A stretch of 7,513 bases of DNA from Nitriliruptoraceae bacterium (GTDB lineage: Bacteria; Actinomycetota; Nitriliruptoria; Nitriliruptorales; Nitriliruptoraceae): assembly GCA_007134165.1 (NCBI GenBank), contig SLLJ01000312.1, forward strand, positions 1-7,513, written 5' to 3'. Positions 1-5,274 of the stretch are shown here, piece after piece. The translations under genes and the position numbers were made by a program. Position 1 is the first letter of the stretch; each line of letters starts with the position of its first letter. Under the pieces are notes generated by a model. The model saw only the letters and a list, made by a program, of their open reading frames with translations, did no database searches and was not told the DNA's origin.

Positions 1-72
1 ATCCTCGAGCCCGCCGGGCCGTTCCAACCCGCCGGGACCCTCGAGGTCGTCAGACCGCTCGTCCTCGCTCAT
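1..72 (-). CDS. N-terminal fragment of an unrecognised acidic protein (runs off the window)
   Basis: An ATG at 72-70 opens a minus-strand frame that stays open to the window edge, giving 24 residues beginning MSEDERSDD. The fragment is acidic and contains a short near-repeat (LEGPGG followed by LERPGG), which suggests a disordered N-terminus. A GAGG Shine-Dalgarno core lies four bases before the ATG. The start overlaps the stop of the ORF at 69-299 as ATGA, an arrangement typical of translationally coupled operon genes. Third codon positions are mostly G or C, as in the clear genes here. The family cannot be identified from 24 residues, and the call rests on start context and coupling alone. 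Confidence 0.4.
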   Translation of the reverse strand, partial: MSEDERSDDLEGPGGLERPGGLED

Positions 73-299
73 CCGGCCTCGAACGGGCCCACCGTCAGGG
101 TGGCGTGCCCGAACCCCCAACCCGCGAAGGGCGAGAACGGCAAGAGCACAGCGGTGAACGGCTCGTAGCGGTCGAGCAGCGTGTCGCCACCGGGGCTGAA
201 CAGCAACAACGCGGTGCCACGCGCCGCCACGGGACAGATCCTCTCTTCGGGGAACAGGCCGGACCGGATAGGGTCCGACGACGAGTCACGGTACGACAC
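69..299 (-). CDS. Small hypothetical protein, 76 aa
   Basis: I do not recognise this protein. The frame is open further upstream, but I chose GTG 299-297 because a GGGAG Shine-Dalgarno core lies six bases before it and because a longer form would run into the start region of the divergent gene at 403. A later GTG at about residue 24 is also possible. About nine in ten third codon positions are G or C, which fits a real gene. The protein starts VSYRDSSSDP and has a hydrophobic, aromatic-rich second half (LLLFSPGGDTLLDRYEPF, then AVLLPFSPFAGWGFGHATL) with no charged-residue break long enough to exclude membrane or core-strand packing. There is no signal peptide or cysteine motif; the only cysteine is near residue 22. 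Its TGA overlaps the ATG of the next minus-strand gene, so the two are probably co-transcribed. Confidence 0.45.
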   Translation of the reverse strand: MSYRDSSSDPIRSGLFPEERICPVAARGTALLLFSPGGDTLLDRYEPFTAVLLPFSPFAGWGFGHATLTVGPFEAG

Positions 300-402
300 G
301 ACCGGCTCCCGTGCTGCCAGCGGAAACAACGGTCCGAGGTCCCCTTGCGTCTGGCGGCTGAACGACGATGATGGAGGACAAGCGCACAGATCGAGGTCGC
401 CC
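300..402. promoter_or_regulatory. Divergent gap between the small minus-strand ORF and the membrane-protein gene
   Basis: This roughly 100-bp gap should hold promoters for both directions. The best plus-strand candidate is TTGCGT at 345-350 with GATGAT at 367-372, a 16-bp spacer. The -35 is reasonable, but the -10 keeps only its A2 and T6. A GGAGG at 373-377 is about 25 bases before the GTG start, too far to act as its ribosome binding site; the nearer GAGG at 392-395 is better placed. I see no convincing operator palindrome. Confidence 0.25.
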
Positions 403-1932
403 GTGAACCAGCCCTTCTGCCCCCGGTGCGGCGCCGGACTCGTCCCAGGCGCGGGGTCGTGCGGCACCTGCGGCACCGCGGTGACCTCCAACGCCTCCGG
501 CCAGCCGTACCCGTCCACGCAGCCGACACCGCCGGGCGCAGGAGTTCCCCCACCCCCCGGTGCCGTACCGCCACCCCCGGCCGCTCCGGGTGGTGGGTAC
601 GGCGGCTACGGTGGTGCGACCGGCCTGCCGCTGGCGGCGTCGGGGTCCGGCGGCGGGAAGGGCCCGCTGATCGCGGTGATCGCCGCGCTGGTGCTCATCG
701 TCGGTGGCGGGATCGGTCTGGCCGTCTGGCTGCTGTCGGGCAGCGACCCCGAGATGGCGCTCGACGAGTTGTACCTCGAACCGGCTGGTGACCCCGGCAT
801 CGATCCGTTCACCACCTCGGTGGCGCAGACCGAACCGCTCGCGGAGGTGCGACCGCTACCCGTGCAACACGCTCCACCCGAGGAGCGCGACGGCGCCGAA
901 GACGCCGGGGGTCGCCCGATCACACGGGTCACCGGGGTGGAGGCGACCCGCAACGGCCTGTACGGCGGCACCCGCGACCGCGGCTCGTGCGACGTCGAGG
1001 CGCTGATCACGTTCCTCGACCAGAACGACGACAAGGCGGCCGCCTTCGCCCGGGTGCAGAACATCGACCCTCAGGATCTGCCTGGTTACCTGCGGGGGCT
1101 CACCGCGGTGGTGCTGCGCACCGACACCCTGGTCGTCAACCACGGTTTCCGTGACGGGCGGGCCACCCCCCGGCAGGCGGTCCTGCAGGCCGGCACCGCG
1201 GTGCTCGTGGACCGTTTCGGCATCCCACGGGTCAAGTGCGAGTGCGGAAACCCCTTGTTGCCGCCCCGCGCACCGGACGCGCAGCCGACCCTGTCGGGCA
1301 GCCGCTGGGCCACCTTCGACATCACCCAGATCGTGACCATCGTCAACGTGCAGGAGGTCACGATCAACGAGTTCGTCCTCATCGACGTCATCACCGGCGA
1401 GGGCTTCAAGCGCCAGCCCGGGTCACCGTCGGACGGACCGGTCGACACCGACATCGAGGACCTCGAGGCGTTGTGCGCGCAGGATCGGCGCTTCTGCGAC
1501 GAACTGCCCGAGCCCGACCCGCCAGCCGAGGACGTCGACGACGGCCTCGAGGTCCCCGACGACGTCGTGATCGGCAGCGGGGACGTGCAGGTCACCCTGG
1601 TCTGGACCGGCGGCGAGGATCTCGACCTGCACGTCGTCGACCCCGCCGGCGACGAGATCTATTACGGCAACCGGCGCTCGGCCAGTGGCGGCGAGCTCGA
1701 CCGTGATCAGATCCCGAGTTGCGGCGACACCGGCACCCACGTGGAGAACGTCTTCTGGCCGGAGGGCGGTGCGCCGTCCGGAGAGTACGAGACCTGGGTC
1801 AACGTGTTCCGCAGCTGCGACGCGCCGTCCACCTTCCGGCTCGAGGTGCTCGTCGGAGGCGTCGTCGTGGACTCCATCAGCGGGACCACCACCTTCGATC
1901 GCTCGGAGAGCATCCGCTTCGTCGTCGACTGA
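403..1932 (+). CDS. Zinc-ribbon, single-pass membrane protein with DUF6777 and DUF2135/YfaP-like extracytoplasmic domains
   Basis: The molecular role is unknown; it looks like a membrane-anchored surface or sensor protein. I start it at GTG 403, seven bases after GAGG. This gives 509 residues beginning VNQPFCPRCG, so the zinc ribbon sits at the very N-terminus. The longer frame from 181 adds 74 residues of non-protein-like sequence. In order: a C4 zinc ribbon (C6, C9, C20, C23); a Pro/Gly-rich linker at about 25-87; one transmembrane helix at about 88-111 (IAVIAALVLIV, then GLAVWLL); a domain at about 125-335 that I recognise as DUF6777 (DPFTTSVA, NGLYGGTRD, CDVEALITFL, VVNHGFRDGRATP, KCECGNPL); an acidic linker; and a DUF2135/YfaP-like beta domain at about 393-508 (DLDLHVVDPAGDEIYYGNRR, SGEYETWVNVF). 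The expected topology is zinc ribbon inside, the rest outside. Seven cysteines lie beyond the helix (196, 279, 281, 358, 365, 440, 472), and some could form disulfides. The domain names come from remembered motifs. It is convergent with the redox operon. Confidence 0.88.
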   Translation: MNQPFCPRCGAGLVPGAGSCGTCGTAVTSNASGQPYPSTQPTPPGAGVPPPPGAVPPPPAAPGGGYGGYGGATGLPLAASGSGGGKGPLIAVIAALVLIVGGGIGLAVWLLSGSDPEMALDELYLEPAGDPGIDPFTTSVAQTEPLAEVRPLPVQHAPPEERDGAEDAGGRPITRVTGVEATRNGLYGGTRDRGSCDVEALITFLDQNDDKAAAFARVQNIDPQDLPGYLRGLTAVVLRTDTLVVNHGFRDGRATPRQAVLQAGTAVLVDRFGIPRVKCECGNPLLPPRAPDAQPTLSGSRWATFDITQIVTIVNVQEVTINEFVLIDVITGEGFKRQPGSPSDGPVDTDIEDLEALCAQDRRFCDELPEPDPPAEDVDDGLEVPDDVVIGSGDVQVTLVWTGGEDLDLHVVDPAGDEIYYGNRRSASGGELDRDQIPSCGDTGTHVENVFWPEGGAPSGEYETWVNVFRSCDAPSTFRLEVLVGGVVVDSISGTTTFDRSESIRFVVD

Positions 1933-1964
1933 GCGGCAACACGGCACCGCCGGTCCCCTCGTAT

Positions 1965-1998
1965 CCGGCCGGCGGCGCCCCGGGGCTCAGCCGGCCGG
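1965..1998. terminator. GC-rich inverted repeat between convergent genes, possible bidirectional terminator
   Basis: A 9-bp arm CCGGCCGGC (1965-1973) is matched perfectly by GCCGGCCGG (1990-1998). The 16-base loop itself contains the palindrome GCCCCGGGGC (1977-1986). It lies between the stop at 1932 and the stop at 1987-1989 of the opposing gene, and the right arm extends into the last codons of that gene. There is no T-tract on either side, so it is not a canonical intrinsic terminator. High-GC actinobacteria often have such stem-only structures at convergent ends. Confidence 0.35.
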
Positions 1999-2370
1999 CT
2001 GCAGCGAGCGGGTGGCGACGATGTCGACGCCGGTGCCGGCCACGTCGGACAGCACGACCTGGCCGCGCTGCACCGGCGCCTCGACGCACACTCCGCGCAG
2101 CGCCTCGGCAACCTCGACCAGCCGGTCGCGCGGCACGGCCTCGGCGCTGCGCACCGGCAGCCGGGCCACCTGCGCACCCCGCACCCAGACGGTGGTCGAC
2201 AGCGGGCGCCGCGGATCCAGGTACTCCTGACGTCCGTAGCGCTCGCCACGTTTGCAGGTGTGCCCGCGAACCTCGATGACGTCGCCGTCGACGGCGTCGA
2301 CCTCGAGGCGGCAGCCCAACGGACAGCCCGTGCACAGGTAGACGGCGGTCTCGGCCTGCGCGCCGGCCAT
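1987..2370 (-). CDS. DUF1667 family protein, small four-cysteine partner of the redox operon
   Basis: This 127-residue protein matches what I know of DUF1667: an N-terminal CTGCPLGC followed by GHTCKRGERYG, then DPRRPLSTTV, a central LPVRSAEAVPRDRL and a C-terminal DVAGTGVDIVATR. Cysteines are at 13, 16, 20 and 39 (CxxCxxxC, 18 residues, C). That spacing suits an iron-sulfur cluster or zinc, but the ligand is an inference. The family has no settled biochemical role as far as I know; it is almost always encoded next to the two flavoproteins found here and probably joins their complex or electron path. It is the last gene of the operon. Its ATG shares one base with the preceding TGA (TGATG), and a near-perfect Shine-Dalgarno lies nine bases upstream. 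No signal peptide or membrane helix is visible, so it is cytoplasmic. Confidence 0.88.
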   Translation of the reverse strand: MAGAQAETAVYLCTGCPLGCRLEVDAVDGDVIEVRGHTCKRGERYGRQEYLDPRRPLSTTVWVRGAQVARLPVRSAEAVPRDRLVEVAEALRGVCVEAPVQRGQVVLSDVAGTGVDIVATRSLQPAG

Positions 2371-3671
2371 CAGCGCTCACCTCCCTTGGCATCCCTGTCG
2401 GCATCGAAGGGCACGGCGTCGACCCGCAGCGCATCACCCGTGAAGCCCTCGAGCAGGTGCGGCCCGACCTTGAGGGTGATCATCTCGGCGGGCACGGCCG
2501 CCTTGAGCTTGCGCCGGTGCACCTGCCCGAGCCGCAGCTGGGTGTCACCGTAGATCGGCTCGCGGACGCGGAACGACACGGTCTGGTTGTGGTCGCTGGA
2601 GATCGTGTGGGGCACCACGTAGCCGACGTTGTCGCCGGGCAGCAGGCGGATGTCCTCGAGCGGGCGCATCCGACCGGTGCTCAGCGCGCCGGCCGCCTCT
2701 CCGGCGACCCGGGCCTCCTGGCTGACCCAGTCGGCAAGGTCGTTGACGTGCACGACGTTGCCGGCGGCGAACACCCCCGGCAGAGAGGTCTCCATGGTGG
2801 AGCTGACCATCGGCCCACCAGTCAGCGGATCCATGCGCATACCGAGGTCACGGGCGAGCTCGGCGTCGGGGATCAGGCCGATCGACAGCAGCAGGGTGTC
2901 GCAGTCCACGTCCCAGGCGCGGTCCATCAGCGGCTGCCGCTCGTCATCGACGGGAGCGACGGTGAGTCGTTCGAGCCGATCGCGGCCGTGGATGCCGACC
3001 ACCGTGGTCGACAGATGCAGCGGAATGTCGAAGTCCTCGAGGCACTGCACGATGTTGCGTCCGAGCCCGCTGGGGTGGGCGAGTAACTCGAAGACCCCGA
3101 CCACCTCGACGCCCTCGAGGGTGAGCCGGCGCGCCATGATCAGCCCGATGTCGCCCGAGCCGAGGATGACCGCCCGACGTCCCGGCAGGTAGCCCTCGAG
3201 GTTGACCATCTTCTGTGCGAGCCCCGCGGTCATCACGCCCGACGGGCGGTCCCCGGGGATGTGGATCGCGCCCCGGGTGCGCTCGCGCGCCCCCATCGCG
3301 AGCACGACCGCCCCGGCATCGACGGTGGTGACCCCGACCGATGGCGACATCAGCTTGACCCGACGGTCGGTGGTGACGTCCATCACGAACGCGTCGGTGA
3401 GCACGTCCACCTCGTGGTCGAGCACCTGCTCGAAGAACCGCTCGGCGTACTCCGGGCCGGTGATCTCCTCCCTGAAGGCGTGCAGGCCGAAGCCGGAGTG
3501 GATGCACTGCAGTAGGATGCCGCCAGGATCCGGTTCGCGGTCGACCAGCAGCACGGAACTCGCGCCCATCTCCCGGGCACCGATGGCTGCGGCCATGCCG
3601 GCTGGTCCCGCTCCGACGACCAGCACGTCGTAGCGGGCGTCGAGGTGGCGGGGCTCTGAGCTGATCGTCAT
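2370..3671 (-). CDS. NAD(P)/FAD-dependent oxidoreductase, second subunit of a GlpA-like dehydrogenase system
   Basis: This is a 433-residue pyridine nucleotide-disulfide-type flavoprotein without the CxxxxC redox disulfide. An FAD-binding Rossmann motif GAGPAG is at 20-25 with the partner acid in LLVDRE (about 44-46). The family signature QCIHSGFGLHAF is at 55-66 and contains Cys56. VVLAMGARERTRG is at about 122-134. The NAD(P)-binding motif GSGDIG is at 171-176, and the second FAD segment ETSLPGVFAAGNVVHVNDLADWV is at about 294-316. The last 90 residues form an extra, probably beta-rich region that I cannot name. Homologues are encoded between a GlpA-like dehydrogenase and a DUF1667 protein, as here, and are often loosely annotated as sarcosine oxidase alpha-like. 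I infer that it passes electrons between the [2Fe-2S] dehydrogenase and NAD(P) or another acceptor. Start ATG 3671 is six bases after the upstream stop, and its GAGG Shine-Dalgarno shares bases with that TGA. Confidence 0.9.
   Translation of the reverse strand: MTISSEPRHLDARYDVLVVGAGPAGMAAAIGAREMGASSVLLVDREPDPGGILLQCIHSGFGLHAFREEITGPEYAERFFEQVLDHEVDVLTDAFVMDVTTDRRVKLMSPSVGVTTVDAGAVVLAMGARERTRGAIHIPGDRPSGVMTAGLAQKMVNLEGYLPGRRAVILGSGDIGLIMARRLTLEGVEVVGVFELLAHPSGLGRNIVQCLEDFDIPLHLSTTVVGIHGRDRLERLTVAPVDDERQPLMDRAWDVDCDTLLLSIGLIPDAELARDLGMRMDPLTGGPMVSSTMETSLPGVFAAGNVVHVNDLADWVSQEARVAGEAAGALSTGRMRPLEDIRLLPGDNVGYVVPHTISSDHNQTVSFRVREPIYGDTQLRLGQVHRRKLKAAVPAEMITLKVGPHLLEGFTGDALRVDAVPFDADRDAKGGER
2377..2387 (-). 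promoter_or_regulatory. Strong ribosome binding site of the DUF1667 gene, inside the upstream gene
   Basis: On the minus strand this reads AAGGGAGGTGA, the anti-Shine-Dalgarno complement with one extra G. It ends six bases before the ATG at 2370 (nine from its GGAGG core) and is formed by the last codons of the upstream oxidoreductase (Lys-Gly-Gly-Glu-Arg-stop). It fixes the start of the DUF1667 gene and implies efficient or coupled translation. Confidence 0.7.
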
Positions 3672-3677
3672 CCGGCC

Positions 3678-5162
3678 TCAGCCTCCCAGCTCGACGCTTG
3701 GGCGCGCGTCGGCGTCGTCACGCTCGCAGATGAGCCACGAGCCCCCACCCCGCTTGGTCACCGCCGGCAGGTCCACCCGCTGGCGTTCGGCGAGCAGTTG
3801 CATGCAGTGCCAGGTGCAGAAACCTCCCTGGCAGCGGCCCATCCCGATGCGGGTGCGGAACTTCAGGCCGTCGAGGGTGCGCGCACCCCGATCGATGGCG
3901 TCGAGGATCTCGGCCTCGGTCACCAGCTCACAGCGGCACACCAGCTGCGCATAGCGCGGTTCCCGCCGCGCGAGTTCGGCCTGCTCCTCGGTCGACAGCT
4001 GCGCGAAGCGCACCGGGTGCTCGGCGCGTGGCTGCCAGTCGTCCTTGTCGTGCAGCGCCAGGCCCTCGTCGCTGAGCACGTCGAGCAGCAACTCCGCGAT
4101 CGCCGGCGCCGCGGTCAGCCCGGGCGACTGGATCCCCGCCGCGTTGACGAAGCCGGGACGGTCGGTGGGCCCGATGATGAAGTCCTCGGTGTGGGCCACC
4201 GCCCGGACCCCGGCGAACTCGGCAATCACGTCGCGCGGGCTGATGCCGGGGACCAGCCGCCGGGCGGCGGCGAACACCTGCGCAGCGCCCTCGGGGGTGG
4301 TGGTGGTGTCGTCCTTGTCGTCGGTCGCCTCGGCGGTGGGACCGACCATGATGGTGCCGTCGTAGGTGGGGGTGACCAGGGTGCCCTTGGAGGTCTCGGT
4401 CGGGCACGGGAAGATGATGCTGGTGACCAGTCCGGACAGCCGCTTGTCGAGCAGGTACTCCTCGCCCTTGCGCGGATGGATCGTGAAGGTCGGCACGCCG
4501 GCCATGGCCGCGACCTCGTCGGCGTACAGCCCGGCCGCGTTGACGACGTATCGACCGTGCCAGCTACGCGTGGGCGTGCGCACCCCGATCGGTGCGTCGG
4601 GCTCGTCGACCACCGGCGGGTCGATGCCGACGACGGGCTCGCTGGTGACCACCTGCACGCCGTTGCGGGCGGCGTTGTCGGCGATGAGCAGCACCGCCTC
4701 GTAGGGATTGACCACCCCGGCGGTCGGTGCCCACAGCCCCGCGATCACCTCACGCGAGAGGTTCGGCTGGGCACGACGCACCTGATCCTGGCGGTAGGGC
4801 TCAAGTCCGGGCACACCCTTGCGCCGGCCCTGCGCATGCAGCGCCTCGACGGTCGCGAGTTCCCCCTCGGCCAGTGCCACCAGCAGCTCGCCGACCTGCG
4901 CCAGCCCGAACCCGAGGTCATCACGCAGCCGGAGCCAGCCGACGTTGCCGGGCCACTCGAGCCGGCCCTTGACGGTAGCCGGATCGGCGTGGATGCCCGA
5001 GTGGATGATGCCGCTGTTGGCCTTGCTGACCCCGAAGCCGACCTCGGCATCGCGCTCGAGCAGCACCACGTCGAGGTCGAACCTCGACAGCGCCCGGGCC
5101 AGGGTCACCCCGACCACCCCACCCCCGATGATGATGACGTCGTGCACGACGGGGACGGACAT
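3678..5162 (-). CDS. FAD-dependent glycerol-3-phosphate dehydrogenase/2-hydroxyacid oxidase-like protein with C-terminal BFD [2Fe-2S] domain
   Basis: This 494-residue flavoprotein starts a three-gene redox operon. I place the start at ATG 5162 (MSVPVVHDVIIIGGG), which puts the FAD motif GGGVVG at 13-18 with Glu36 as the ribose-binding acid; GGAAGG lies ten bases upstream. An open extension to 5495 overlaps the Gfo/Idh gene and has no family sequence. The motif SKANSGIIHSGIH at 46-58 belongs to the DAO-fold group (COG0579) that includes L-2-hydroxyglutarate oxidases and some atypical glycerol-3-phosphate oxidases, not classical GlpD. RKGEEYLLDK, PTYDGTIMVGPTAE and GIQSPGLTAAPAIAE match the same group. 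The C-terminal BFD-like domain carries Cys409 and Cys411 (CRC) plus Cys444 and Cys449 (CQGGFC), expected to bind [2Fe-2S]. By position in the trio it would normally be called an anaerobic-type glycerol-3-phosphate dehydrogenase subunit A. The substrate could instead be another phosphorylated polyol or hydroxyacid. The protein is soluble or peripheral, with no membrane helix. Confidence 0.88.
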   Translation of the reverse strand: MSVPVVHDVIIIGGGVVGVTLARALSRFDLDVVLLERDAEVGFGVSKANSGIIHSGIHADPATVKGRLEWPGNVGWLRLRDDLGFGLAQVGELLVALAEGELATVEALHAQGRRKGVPGLEPYRQDQVRRAQPNLSREVIAGLWAPTAGVVNPYEAVLLIADNAARNGVQVVTSEPVVGIDPPVVDEPDAPIGVRTPTRSWHGRYVVNAAGLYADEVAAMAGVPTFTIHPRKGEEYLLDKRLSGLVTSIIFPCPTETSKGTLVTPTYDGTIMVGPTAEATDDKDDTTTTPEGAAQVFAAARRLVPGISPRDVIAEFAGVRAVAHTEDFIIGPTDRPGFVNAAGIQSPGLTAAPAIAELLLDVLSDEGLALHDKDDWQPRAEHPVRFAQLSTEEQAELARREPRYAQLVCRCELVTEAEILDAIDRGARTLDGLKFRTRIGMGRCQGGFCTWHCMQLLAERQRVDLPAVTKRGGGSWLICERDDADARPSVELGG

Positions 5163-5212
5163 CGTGATCAGACCTTCCACGGCGGCGGGCTCCGGATCCA
5201 GCATCCGGGTCT

Positions 5213-5218
5213 CGGATA
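5213..5218 (-). promoter_or_regulatory. Weak candidate -10 box for the redox operon
   Basis: Within the 112-bp gap upstream of the operon, the minus strand reads TATCCG about 51 bases before the ATG. A 17-bp spacer would put a poor -35 (GGACCA) at 5241-5236, inside the palindrome at 5235-5248. The match to consensus is weak, and transcription could also read through from the Gfo/Idh gene. Confidence 0.2.
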
Positions 5219-5234
5219 CCCCAGGGCAGTGCAG

Positions 5235-5248
5235 ATGGTCCCGACCAT
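5235..5248. promoter_or_regulatory. Operator-like palindrome upstream of the redox operon
   Basis: ATGGTC CC GACCAT is a perfect 6-bp inverted repeat around a 2-bp centre. After two mismatched positions on each side, a further GC/GC pair is symmetric. It lies in the gap between the Gfo/Idh stop and the flavoprotein start, 73-86 bases before the ATG, where it would cover the -35 of the candidate promoter. The TGGT...ACCA half-sites recall FadR/LldR-type GntR operators, but those usually have one base fewer in the centre. No regulator gene is visible in the window. Confidence 0.4.
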
Positions 5249-5274
5249 GCGCGCCCGATGGCCCCCAGGGACCG

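Noticed and set aside
181..402. N-terminal extension of the membrane-protein gene to a start at 181
   Set aside because: The extra 74 residues resemble no domain and run antisense to the small ORF at 69-299. The GTG at 403 has a ribosome binding site and puts the zinc ribbon at the N-terminus, where such ribbons usually sit.
300..518. Longer minus-strand start (ATG at 518) for the small ORF at 69-299
   Set aside because: It would run antisense into the zinc-ribbon gene, and the added residues look like a Pro/Ser-rich mirror of it.
95..574. A 159-residue Arg/Cys-rich minus-strand open frame
   Set aside because: Its extreme Arg content and lack of start context mark it as a frame shadow in GC-rich DNA.
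5235..5248. Assigning the palindrome firmly to a FadR/GntR regulator
   Set aside because: The half-sites fit but the centre is one base longer than the usual FadR-type spacing, and no regulator gene is in the window.
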